A stretch of DNA of 40,212 nucleotides from Gammaproteobacteria bacterium (GTDB lineage: Bacteria > Pseudomonadota > Gammaproteobacteria > Xanthomonadales > SZUA-36): the NCBI GenBank assembly GCA_030431095.1, contig JAUIJU010000025.1:1-40212 (forward strand), given 5' to 3'. Shown in pieces: positions 18,493 to 25,901 of this stretch. The position numbers and the translations under genes were made by a program. Below the pieces are notes generated by a model, which was not told the origin of the DNA, searched no databases, and saw only the letters and a list, made by a program, of their open reading frames with translations. Each line of letters begins with the position of its first letter. Position 1 is the stretch's first letter.

Positions 18493-18977
18493 ACACCGTG
18501 CGAACCGCCTGGCGCAAAGCTCGGCTGGCGCTGTGCCTGGTGCTGGGCACGCTGGCCACGTTGTACGCTGTCGCCGCGCCGTTGGAATTCGAGTCGCCGG
18601 AGCAGCAGGCGCGCTTCGAGGCCTTGACCGAAGAACTGCGCTGCCTGGTGTGCCAGAACCAGAGCCTGGCCGACTCCGACGCGCAGCTGGCGCAGGACCT
18701 GCGCCAGGAGATCTTCGTGATGATGCGCCAGGGTCAGAGCGACGAGAGCATCAAGCGATTCCTGGTGGACCGCTACGGGGACTTCGTGCTGTATCGCCCA
18801 CCGGTCCGGGGCAATACGCTCTTGCTGTGGCTGGCGCCGCTGTTGTTGCTGACCACCGGTGCGCTGGTACTGGCCCTGACCATTCGCCGGCGCCGCGTGA
18901 TGCTGGCCGAGGAAGCACTCGACCAGGTGATCGCGGAAGGCGAGACAGCCGCGCCCGACGAGGAACCCCGGCCTTGA
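18489..18977 (+). CDS. ccmH: Cytochrome c maturation protein CcmH (thiol-oxidoreductase part)
   Basis: A membrane-bound periplasmic protein whose CxxC pair handles apocytochrome thiols during heme ligation. The 162-residue product has a cleavable-type signal at about 12-30, the motif LRCLVCQNQSLADSDAQLA with Cys52 and Cys55, and a C-terminal membrane span (about 112-132). It corresponds to the N-terminal half of the E. coli CcmH fusion; the TPR half is the separate gene ccmI that follows with a TTGA overlap. Strongly identified. Confidence 0.96.
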   Translation: MNTVRTAWRKARLALCLVLGTLATLYAVAAPLEFESPEQQARFEALTEELRCLVCQNQSLADSDAQLAQDLRQEIFVMMRQGQSDESIKRFLVDRYGDFVLYRPPVRGNTLLLWLAPLLLLTTGALVLALTIRRRRVMLAEEALDQVIAEGETAAPDEEPRP

Positions 18978-19978
18978 CGTTCTGGCTGGCCGCCACCGGC
19001 CTCACGGTGCTCACCGCCCTGTTTCTGTTCCGTCCCCTGCTGCGCCGCGAATCCGGCCTTCCCGGACTTGGCCTGGCGCTGTTGGCGCTGGTCCCGGTCA
19101 CGGCCATGATGCTGTACCAGGGCGTCGGAACGCCCGCCGCCCTCGACATGCCGCAGCAGATCGAGGACGCCGGCGAGGCCGATATGAGCGCCCTGGTGGA
19201 CCAACTGGCCGCCCGCATGGAAGCAGCCCCGGACGACCTCGAGGGCTGGTTGCTGCTGGGCCGCAGCTATCGTTCGCTGCAACGTTACGCTGAGGCGCTC
19301 GCGGCCTTCGAGCGCGCCCGCGCCATGGCCCCGGGGGACCCCGTGGTGGCGGTGGAACTGGCCGAGGCACTCATTTTCAACTCCGGACCCGAGGGCCTGG
19401 ACCCGGACGTGCCTTCACTGCTGGAAGAGGCCTTGCAGCAGGCGCCCGACCTGCAGAAGGGACTCTGGCTGTCCGGAATGGTGGCCGCGCAGGGCGGCGA
19501 CGACGCCGCGGCGGTACGGCACTGGGGGCAATTGCTGCCCCTGCTGGAGCCCGGTTCCAGCGTGGCCGCCAGCGTGCAGACCCAACTCGATGCCGCTCGG
19601 GCCCGCCTCGGCGATACCTCCGCGCCGGCCTGGGCAGGCATCGAGGTCGTGGTGCAGGCGCCGGAGAACCTGCCACCCCTGGGGCCGCAGGCCGCCCTGT
19701 TCGTCATCGTGCGTGATCCTTCGTCTCCGGGACCCCCGCTGGGCGCCGCACGCCTTCCAACCGCATTTCCCGCCACGGTGCGCCTGACCGACGCCGACGC
19801 CATGATGCCGGGACGCCCGATATCCGGCGCCACCGAGCTCCAGTTGCTGGCACGCCTTTCCCCCGACGGCAACCCGGTCGGGGGTGTAGGTTCGCTGGAG
19901 AGCGAAGCGATGGTGGTGGGCCTGGATCGCGTGGCGCCGGTCGAGCTGGTGTTGTCGTCCGGGAGTGCAGACGAATAG
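18974..19978 (+). CDS. ccmI: Cytochrome c maturation TPR protein CcmI
   Basis: CcmI holds apocytochrome c for the CcmFH ligase. From the TTG that overlaps the ccmH stop the product is 334 residues: two membrane helices at the N-terminus (FWLAATGLTVLTALFLF and LGLALLALVPVTAMMLY), TPR repeats at about 65-200 (WLLLGRSYRSLQRYAEALAAFERARAMAPGD is the clearest unit), and a beta-rich C-terminal domain that binds cytochrome or CcmE (AALFVIVRDPSSPGPPLGAARL). An open extension far into ccmH is an artefact. It is the last gene of the ccm operon; no plus-strand terminator with a T-tract follows. Confidence 0.93.
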   Translation: MTFWLAATGLTVLTALFLFRPLLRRESGLPGLGLALLALVPVTAMMLYQGVGTPAALDMPQQIEDAGEADMSALVDQLAARMEAAPDDLEGWLLLGRSYRSLQRYAEALAAFERARAMAPGDPVVAVELAEALIFNSGPEGLDPDVPSLLEEALQQAPDLQKGLWLSGMVAAQGGDDAAAVRHWGQLLPLLEPGSSVAASVQTQLDAARARLGDTSAPAWAGIEVVVQAPENLPPLGPQAALFVIVRDPSSPGPPLGAARLPTAFPATVRLTDADAMMPGRPISGATELQLLARLSPDGNPVGGVGSLESEAMVVGLDRVAPVELVLSSGSADE

Positions 19979-19996
19979 ATCGTGCTGCGCCTGGCC

Positions 19997-20031
19997 AAAA
20001 AAAAGCGGACCGGCTCCGAGCCGGTCCGCTT
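19997..20031 (-). terminator. Intrinsic terminator (minus strand)
   Basis: A perfect 13-bp GC-rich stem (20003-20015 with 20019-20031, loop of 3) is followed on the minus strand by eight T residues (A8 at 19997-20004 on plus). On the plus strand there is no T-tract, so it serves transcripts coming from the trmJ side, either trmJ itself or the ncRNA candidate, not ccmI. Confidence 0.85.
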
Positions 20032-20325
20032 CCCGAGGCCGACTGGACGAGAAGGGAGAGTACTCGCCAGTCAGCATTCGTCACCGGGTTCGCAATGATC
20101 ACTGCCACGTGGGCCGCGACCAAGGTCCACCGTTCCCGGCGCAGGGAGCAGCTTGAGGGCCCACGTAGGGGATAACGTGGATTTACAAGGCTGGTGCAAA
20201 GAATGAACGGCAGCGACTTCGGGCCAGGCCCGTTGCCGCAGGAAGGAGTAGAGTGACTAAACCATTCCTTGGTCCGTACCCGGTGCGGGGAAGCACCGGG
20301 GCCATCCTTTGCAACTCCCTGCCCC
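19997..20325 (-). ncRNA. Candidate structured non-coding RNA, unrecognised family
   Basis: About 330 nt without a plausible ORF, between a promoter-like sequence and a strong intrinsic terminator. Complementary segments seen by eye (plus coordinates): 20315-20325 with 20138-20148 (10 of 11 pairs), nested 20307-20313 with 20195-20201 (7 of 7), hairpins 20279-20300 (8-bp stem), 20161-20180 (6-bp), 20208-20238 (two stacked 5-bp stems) and 20041-20072 (10-bp with one bulge). On the transcribed strand the loops are UUCCCC, UAUCCCCU and UACUCUCCCUU, and an open stretch CUCCUUCCU also occurs: all resemble the ribosomal anti-Shine-Dalgarno sequence. Segment 20107-20115 is also perfectly complementary to 20158-20166, competing with the 20161 hairpin. 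I do not see the conserved cores of RNase P, tmRNA, SRP or 6S RNA. It could instead be a long trmJ 3' UTR. Confidence 0.55.
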
Positions 20326-20327
20326 GA

Positions 20328-20355
20328 AAGTTAGCAGAAAGAGGGAAAAAATCAA
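20328..20355 (-). promoter_or_regulatory. Promoter-like sequence for the ncRNA candidate
   Basis: On the minus strand TTGATT (20350-20355) is followed after 16 bp by TAACTT (20328-20333). Transcription would start near 20321-20325, exactly at the GGGGCAGGGAG that forms the 5' strand of the longest predicted stem. The -10 matches only three of six consensus bases, so this is a moderate call; the T/pyrimidine-rich spacer is notable in this GC-rich genome. Confidence 0.45.
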
Positions 20356-20370
20356 ACCGCCCGGTCGTGT

Positions 20371-21183
20371 TCAGGGGCGCTTTTCGAGGTCCCTGGCAGC
20401 GTCCCGGGCAGCCCCGTAGTCACCGCGCTGGGCGGCTGCCAGGATGCCCCGCAGGATATTCATTTCATTCTGATCCGGGCGCGCCCGGTTGAACAGTCGC
20501 CGCAGGCGCATCATCAGGCGCTTGGGGTGGTCCGGGTTCAGAAAACGGATATCGAGCAGGGTCTGTTCCAGGTGCTCGAAGAAACGCTCCATCTGCTCCG
20601 CGTCGACCGGCGCCCAGTCCATGGCCGGGCGCTGATCACCGCCGCCGCCCAGGGCTGCCATGCGCAGTTCGTAGGAAACGACCTGCACCGCCTGGGCCAG
20701 GTTCAGTGAACCGAATTCCGGGTTGGTCTCGATATGCACCAGGTGATGGCAGCGCTGCATTTCTTCATTGGTCAGACCGTGCGCCTCGCGACCGAACAAC
20801 AGCGCCACGTCACCTTCCGCAGCCTCCGCCAGGCTGTGCCTCGCGGCCGCGCGAACATCCATCTGCGGCATGGACAGGCTGCGCAGTCGGGCACTGGTGC
20901 CCAGCACCAGGCGGCAGCCGGACAGCGCCGGCTCCAGTTCGGCGTGCACCGCGGCCGCGTGACACAGGTCGGCGGCGCCGGACGCCAGGGCGGTGGCCTC
21001 GGCCGAAGGCCAGGTTTTTGGATTGACCAGGTGCAGTCGCGACAGGCCCATGACCTTCATGGCCCGCGCCGCGGCGCCGATATTGCCCGGGTGGGTAGTG
21101 TCGATCAACACGACGCGAAACCGGCCAAGCCGCTCTGCCCCGGCCGCCGCGCTTCTGGTATCATTCGCGCCCCCCGTGCTCAC
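20371..21183 (-). CDS. trmJ: tRNA (cytidine/uridine-32-2'-O)-methyltransferase TrmJ
   Basis: A SPOUT-class knotted methyltransferase that methylates the ribose of nucleotide 32 in the tRNA anticodon loop. From GTG at 21183 the product is 270 residues. Typical pieces are RVVLIDTTHPGNIGAAARAMKVMGLSRLHLVNP, VALLFGREAHGLTNEEMQRCH and the knot SLNLAQAVQVVSYELRM. No in-frame ATG lies near the expected start; an ATG at about 21218 would overlap suhB, and a much longer open frame upstream is antisense to suhB. It diverges from suhB with a 24-bp gap, the same arrangement as in E. coli. It is followed by the ncRNA candidate and terminator. Confidence 0.93.
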   Translation of the reverse strand: MSTGGANDTRSAAAGAERLGRFRVVLIDTTHPGNIGAAARAMKVMGLSRLHLVNPKTWPSAEATALASGAADLCHAAAVHAELEPALSGCRLVLGTSARLRSLSMPQMDVRAAARHSLAEAAEGDVALLFGREAHGLTNEEMQRCHHLVHIETNPEFGSLNLAQAVQVVSYELRMAALGGGGDQRPAMDWAPVDAEQMERFFEHLEQTLLDIRFLNPDHPKRLMMRLRRLFNRARPDQNEMNILRGILAAAQRGDYGAARDAARDLEKRP

Positions 21184-21207
21184 TTGCCTGCCACCTGTTC
21201 CGGACCC

Positions 21208-22005
21208 ATGCCTCATCCCGCGATCAACATTGCCACCGAGGCGGCCCATGCCGCCGGTGAAATCATGCGCCGCAGGCTGCGCAACCTCGAGTCGGTTCCC
21301 GTGGCGCGCAAAGCGCGTCACGACTACGTCAGCGAAGTGGACCAGGCCTGCGAGGCGGCCATTGTAAAAGAAATCCACCGCTTTCATCCCGACCACGCCA
21401 TCCTCGGCGAGGAAGGCGGGCAACGGGGCGAGGGGGACGTGGTGTGGATCGTCGACCCACTGGACGGCACCAGCAATTACCTTCACGGGTTTCCCCACTT
21501 TGCCGTTTCCATCGCCCAGCAGGTCAGGGGGCGCGTGGAGCATGCCGTGGTCTACGATCCGCTGCGCGACGAACTGTTTACCGCCAGTCGCGGCAAAGGC
21601 GCTTACCTCAACGCCCAGCGAATCCGCGTGTCCCAACGCAAGGATCTGGAAGGCGCCATCCTGGCCACCGCCTTTCCCTTTCGTGAGCGACAGTCCATGC
21701 CGCTGTACACGAAGATCTTCAGCAGTGTGTTTCGCAAGGTCGAGGACATTCGCCGAACCGGCGCCGCTGCGCTGGACCTTGCCTGGACCGCGGCCGGCCG
21801 CCTGGACGGTTACTTCGAAATCGGCGTCAAGCCCTGGGACGTGGCTGCCGGCGCCCTGCTGGTTCGTGAAGCCGGTGGCGTGGTCACCGACCTGGGCGGC
21901 GACGACGACGTGGAACACGCCGGCAGCGTGCTCGCCGCGCCCTTCAAGCTGACCACGCCCTTACGGCGGCTGATCACGCCCCACTGGACCGCCGACGGAG
22001 ACTGA
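21208..22005 (+). CDS. suhB: Inositol-1-monophosphatase SuhB
   Basis: A magnesium-dependent, lithium-sensitive phosphatase that in Gammaproteobacteria also serves in rRNA antitermination complexes. It is 265 residues long. The metal sites are seen in ILGEEGG (Glu), WIVDPLDGTSNYLHGFPHFAVSIA, the family signature, and near the C-terminus KPWDVAAGALLVREAGG. The ATG at 21208 overlaps nothing but is only 24 bp from the divergent trmJ start; a TATCAT at 21159-21164, inside trmJ, is a possible -10. An in-frame upstream extension is antisense to trmJ and is rejected. The dioxygenase gene follows after 7 bp. Confidence 0.96.
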   Translation: MPHPAINIATEAAHAAGEIMRRRLRNLESVPVARKARHDYVSEVDQACEAAIVKEIHRFHPDHAILGEEGGQRGEGDVVWIVDPLDGTSNYLHGFPHFAVSIAQQVRGRVEHAVVYDPLRDELFTASRGKGAYLNAQRIRVSQRKDLEGAILATAFPFRERQSMPLYTKIFSSVFRKVEDIRRTGAAALDLAWTAAGRLDGYFEIGVKPWDVAAGALLVREAGGVVTDLGGDDDVEHAGSVLAAPFKLTTPLRRLITPHWTADGD

Positions 22006-22012
22006 GCCCGGC

Positions 22013-22750
22013 GTGGCCCAGTCCCTGATCAATCCGGCCCTGGACACCGGCGCCCTGCGTCGGCGATTCGAACGCGACGGAAAAGTCAGGATCGCGGACG
22101 TGCTGCGGCCGGACTTCGCCGCAGCCATCCACGACTGCCTGGCCAACGACGTGCCGTGGCAACTGGCCTGCTACGACCCCGAACAGTCCGGACGGACTGC
22201 GTCCGCACAGCGTCTCACCCCGGTGCAGCAACGCGACCTGGGGCCTGCAGGGCTCGCCAGGCTCGAGGAACGCGTGAAGCGCCAGGCCCGCGACGGGTTC
22301 CAGTACCTGTATGACGCGTACGACGTGCTGGAGGCGCGCCGCCAGGGACGAGATCCCGGGCTGTTGCTGCAGGAATTCCTGTCCTTCATGGGCTCGGATG
22401 AACTGTTCGGTTTCGTCCAGGAAGTGTCAGGCGACACGGCGTTCAATCGCGTGGACTGCCACGCCTGCCGCTACCGCCCCGGACACTTTCTGCGGGAGCA
22501 CGGAGACGAGAGCCCGTTCGAGCAGCGCCACATGGCCTACGTGTTCTACTTCACCCGCGAATGGCACGAGGACTTCGGCGGCATCACCTGGTTCAAGGAC
22601 GCCGGCGGGCGCGTGACCGATGCCCTGGCGCCTGACTACAACTCGCTGACCCTGTTCCGCGTGCCCGTTCCCCACGCGGTCACCCAGGTCGCCGACTTCG
22701 CCCCCCGCTCCCGACTGTCCATCACCGGCTGGTTCACGCGTTACGACTGA
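22013..22750 (+). CDS. 2-oxoglutarate/Fe(II)-dependent oxygenase, prolyl-hydroxylase type
   Basis: A 245-residue double-stranded beta-helix oxygenase. The iron triad is His163 and Asp165 in FLREHGDES and His221 in VPVPHAVTQV; Arg234 (RSRLSITGW) would bind 2-oxoglutarate. The pattern YRPGHFLREHGDE...YVFYFTREW...GGITWF is that of the Tpa1/Ofd1 and prolyl-4-hydroxylase group. The start is GTG at 22013, 7 bp after suhB, so it is probably co-transcribed. The substrate, perhaps a ribosomal or translation protein as in relatives, is unknown. Its 3' end overlaps the convergent membrane-protein gene by 10 bp. Confidence 0.85.
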   Translation: MAQSLINPALDTGALRRRFERDGKVRIADVLRPDFAAAIHDCLANDVPWQLACYDPEQSGRTASAQRLTPVQQRDLGPAGLARLEERVKRQARDGFQYLYDAYDVLEARRQGRDPGLLLQEFLSFMGSDELFGFVQEVSGDTAFNRVDCHACRYRPGHFLREHGDESPFEQRHMAYVFYFTREWHEDFGGITWFKDAGGRVTDALAPDYNSLTLFRVPVPHAVTQVADFAPRSRLSITGWFTRYD

Positions 22751-23631
22751 CCTTCCAATCCGGGCCCATGCCCGTGCGCGCGCTCCTCTTCCACTTCGGC
22801 CTGCCACTGGAAGATGTTCAGTTCGATGAACACGAAGGCCACCAGCCAGAGAAAGGCGTCCCAGAAATCCAGGAAGTCACCCTCGATGCCCCAGTACACC
22901 GCGGCGCCGAGCAGCACCGAATACAGCACCACCTTGACCGCGGTGAACGTGCGCGTGATGCGTGGCCCCAGGCGATCCCACAGTTGCAGCAGCACCTCGG
23001 CTTCGAGAAAAAACACCACCAGCAGCCAGTCGGCCGAGTTGATCACGTCGACCAGCGCCAAGCGGCCGATGTCCGTGGCGGCCTGCGTGGTCCCGATGAT
23101 ATGCGTGCCACCGATGCGCACCAGTTCCTGTCCCTGCAGCCCGAGACAGGCGGCGGCATCGATTGGCGGGTATTCGTCCAGGGTGTCGATCCAGCTCAGT
23201 CCCGAGCCAACCAGGTTGCAGGCGTCGGCCACGGTGAAAGGCTCGAGACCGGTGACCTGGAGCCAGTTGCCCAGGTAGCCCCAGAACGCGGAAATGATGA
23301 ACAGGTAACACACGGTGCGCACCGCGGTGAGCACCCACTTCAGCCCGCCGCGCAGGCGCTCGTCGGAAATGACCGCGGTTTCCAGTTCGAACAACCACAA
23401 CAACACCAGCCAGGCCACGGTGTCCACGGTGGCCGAATAGGCCTCGATGAAATTCCCCCAGTTGACCCCGTGCTCGAACAGCAGCGGCGCTGCGGTGGCA
23501 TCCTCTCGGTAGAAGAACCACCCGTTGAGGGTCAACAGCAGGAACACGCTGTACTTGAACACCACGAACAGCCGGTCGGGCCGCAGCCAGGCGCGATGCG
23601 TGACCGGATCGACCTTCATCGCAACCTGCAT
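22741..23631 (-). CDS. Uncharacterised integral membrane protein A (paralog of the 27763 gene)
   Basis: 296 residues with about six hydrophobic stretches, at roughly 20-40, 75-95, 105-125, 190-215, 232-250 and 255-275. I do not recognise a named family. It is clearly paralogous to the protein at 27763-28644: both have LLLxLNGxF in the first helix, EAxxTxxDxxAW...FELET in the second, CxLVGxGLSWxD-like text in a loop, WLLVxxxxE, and a last block WDxxLWxxxFxxIExNxxxW. The many charged residues next to tryptophans inside helices are unusual. It starts at ATG 23631; ATG 23619 has a better AGG ribosome site. It is the last gene of speB-puuD-sulP-A, 25 bp after sulP, which suggests a link to anion transport. 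Confidence 0.8.
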   Translation of the reverse strand: MQVAMKVDPVTHRAWLRPDRLFVVFKYSVFLLLTLNGWFFYREDATAAPLLFEHGVNWGNFIEAYSATVDTVAWLVLLWLFELETAVISDERLRGGLKWVLTAVRTVCYLFIISAFWGYLGNWLQVTGLEPFTVADACNLVGSGLSWIDTLDEYPPIDAAACLGLQGQELVRIGGTHIIGTTQAATDIGRLALVDVINSADWLLVVFFLEAEVLLQLWDRLGPRITRTFTAVKVVLYSVLLGAAVYWGIEGDFLDFWDAFLWLVAFVFIELNIFQWQAEVEEERAHGHGPGLEGQS

Positions 23632-23656
23632 CCAATCCAGCGCAAGCCGGGAAACC

Positions 23657-25858
23657 CTAGTCGAGTTCCAGCATCAGGCGCTGGTTCATGTAGTTGATGC
23701 GCGTGCCGAGCGCGCGCGCGACCAGTTCGAAGACCGCGCCGGACAGGCGCGCATCGGCAAGGTCGTCGCTGTACACCACCTCGTTGGAGAGGAAATACAG
23801 CACCGAGTTGACGTCGGCCACCACGGTGGCGGTGCGTTGTCGACTGGGCATGAACATCGACAGTTCGCCGATCAACGAGCCCGGGCCGAATTTCTTGACA
23901 CGATGTTTGCCGGCGCCGTGGGTATCGATGTAGGCCGACAGCGAACCCCGTTCGAGAATGTAGAACCCGTTGTCCAGGTCGCCCTGCAGGAACAACGCCT
24001 TGCCCTCCGCCACCTCGATGCGTCGCAGGGCGTGCATGACCAGCTCAAGGCTGTCCTCGTTGTCCAGGATCTGGCCCAGCTGGTCGCGCACCCGCATGTC
24101 GGAAGTTTCCGGGGAGTACTGCTGCAGGATGCGTTCCTCCATGGCCTCCACCGCGTAATCCAGTTCCTCGAAAAACAAGGGACTGCCTTCCACCTGGCTG
24201 ACCGCGCCGAGTGACTGCAATTGCATCTGGATGTCCATGGGCACATCCGAGTACAGCACCTGCACGCCCTGGGCCTCGCAGTGACGGCGCACTTGCAGAA
24301 ACGTGTTCAGGGCCGACACGTCCATGCCCGTGACGCGTTTGAAATCCAGCAGGATGGACAGGTGCTCATCCCCGGTCTCGACCAGGTCGGACTTGATGCG
24401 ATCGAGGATGGCGTTGGCCGTGCCGAAAAACAGGAAACCGCGCAGCGTATAGACCAGCGAGCTGAGCCCGTGCTCGTCCAGGATGGCGTTGATGGACGGC
24501 GGCCGCTCCACCGAGCTGCGGTACTCACGCAACGAATAGCGGCCATGGATGGCGCTGATCATGCTGTAACGCAGCACGAACAGGATCACCGTGAGCACGA
24601 TGCCGGTCACGATGCCGACCATGAAGCCGACAAAGATCACCATGGCCAGGATGATGCAGACGATCAGGAAGTCCACCGGCTGGAATCCGCGCACCCGCTC
24701 GAACAGCCATTCCACGATCATCCGGTAGGCGAACATGAAGATGACCGCGCCCACCAGCACCTTGGGCATGAACGACACCAGCCAGCTGCCGTGCCAGGCC
24801 AGCAGCAGGCAGGTCAGCGCCGCCACCACGGGCATCACGCGCCGCGAAGCGCCGAACTCGCGGTACAACTGGGTGGAGGCCACGTCCGTGTAACCCGGTG
24901 GGCAGGCGGTGAGCACACACAACAGGTTGCCGACCCCCTGGTTGCGAATCTCGCGGGAATTGTCCAGCTGTGTGTGCCCGGCCGTGGACAGCGCGGTCAA
25001 CGACATGGAGGCGTTGAGCAGGGCCAGGAACACCACGGTCATGATCTGTGGCAACGCCGAGTAGAGAAACCCCGTGTCCACCGCTGACGGAGACGCCATA
25101 CCGAGCAGGGACAGCGGCGATACGCCGTCAGCGGGCAGGTCGAACAGCCAGCCGCCGGCCAGCAATTCCTCTTCGCCGATGCCCAGGAAATGGGCGAAGG
25201 CGTAAAACCCCCCGAAGATCAGGACGGCCACCGCCGGGAAAGCCCAGGAGACCCGGACCCGGTCCATGAACACGATCATGAACACGCCGCAGGCCAGCGT
25301 GACCAGCAGCTTGATCGTATCGTCGCCCGCCGCGAGTCGTGACGGCAGGTCGGTCGAAATGTGGCTGTCCACGGTAACGAAAACGGCCGCGTTCAGCAGC
25401 AGCCAGCCGATCCCGGCCATGAAGCCGCAGATCACCGGGAACGGCAGCAATTCCAATACGCGCGCCAGGCGCAGGTGCCCCACCACGACGAAGGCGACGA
25501 CCACCGCCAGCGAGGTCATGGCCATCAACGCCAGCATGGTCGACAGACCGCGCGGGCCGTCGATCTCAGGCCCCAGCTGGGCCGTGAGCAAGGTGCCGAC
25601 GGAGGCCAGGATGACCACGGCCTGCTCGTCGATATTCGCGATGTGCACCCGGCTGGCGCTGGTCAGCGCCACCCACAGGCCGATCAGGCCGGTGCCGACC
25701 AGGATGATCAGGACGCCCAGGGGCAAAAAGGGGGTGAGTGCGCCGGCGAACAGGATGGTGGCGAAACCATAGGCCCACAGAGCGTTGTCGAGCCCTTCGA
25801 ACAAGCCGAACACCGCGTCGGAGAACCAGCTGCTCTTGCGTGGATCGGATTGGGGCAT
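23657..25858 (-). CDS. SulP-family anion transporter with STAS and cyclic-nucleotide-binding domains
   Basis: A 733-residue fusion. Residues ~15-425 are the SulP transporter core with about 12-14 helices; MTVVFLALLNASMSLTALSTAGHTQLDNSREIRNQGVGNLL is the family stretch before helix 8-10. A STAS domain follows at about 475-580 (LSILLDFKRVTGMDVSALNTFLQV), and a cNMP-binding-like domain occupies ~615-733 (ALFLQGDLDNGFYILERGSLSAYID...KFGPGSLIGELSMFMPSRQRTATVVADVNS). The substrate may be bicarbonate, sulfate or another anion; nothing in the sequence decides. The STAS-CNBD tail suggests control by a nucleotide or protein partner. The start MPQSDPRKSSWFSD at 25858 is the best in-frame ATG. It lies 43 bp after puuD and 25 bp before membrane protein A. 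Confidence 0.9.
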   Translation of the reverse strand: MPQSDPRKSSWFSDAVFGLFEGLDNALWAYGFATILFAGALTPFLPLGVLIILVGTGLIGLWVALTSASRVHIANIDEQAVVILASVGTLLTAQLGPEIDGPRGLSTMLALMAMTSLAVVVAFVVVGHLRLARVLELLPFPVICGFMAGIGWLLLNAAVFVTVDSHISTDLPSRLAAGDDTIKLLVTLACGVFMIVFMDRVRVSWAFPAVAVLIFGGFYAFAHFLGIGEEELLAGGWLFDLPADGVSPLSLLGMASPSAVDTGFLYSALPQIMTVVFLALLNASMSLTALSTAGHTQLDNSREIRNQGVGNLLCVLTACPPGYTDVASTQLYREFGASRRVMPVVAALTCLLLAWHGSWLVSFMPKVLVGAVIFMFAYRMIVEWLFERVRGFQPVDFLIVCIILAMVIFVGFMVGIVTGIVLTVILFVLRYSMISAIHGRYSLREYRSSVERPPSINAILDEHGLSSLVYTLRGFLFFGTANAILDRIKSDLVETGDEHLSILLDFKRVTGMDVSALNTFLQVRRHCEAQGVQVLYSDVPMDIQMQLQSLGAVSQVEGSPLFFEELDYAVEAMEERILQQYSPETSDMRVRDQLGQILDNEDSLELVMHALRRIEVAEGKALFLQGDLDNGFYILERGSLSAYIDTHGAGKHRVKKFGPGSLIGELSMFMPSRQRTATVVADVNSVLYFLSNEVVYSDDLADARLSGAVFELVARALGTRINYMNQRLMLELD

Positions 25859-25901
25859 CGCTTGTCTGTTCTCGCTTCGCGTTCGCCGCGCGGGTCGCTG
25901 G

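Noticed and set aside
20041-20325. Plus-strand reading of the ncRNA region as a CsrB/RsmZ-like sponge (loops GGGGAA, AGGGGAUA, AAGGGAG contain GGA)
   Set aside because: The only intrinsic terminator has its T-tract on the minus strand, the best promoter-like pair is on minus, and no plus-strand terminator is seen. GGA loops are simply complements of the C-rich loops. Not fully excluded.
19997-20325. RNase P, tmRNA, SRP or 6S RNA
   Set aside because: The conserved cores (for example GAGGAAAGTCC and ACAGAA of RNase P, the CCA 3' end of tmRNA, the GGAAGGAAGCAGCC loop of SRP) were not found on either strand; 6S usually lies beside zapA/fau, which are absent.
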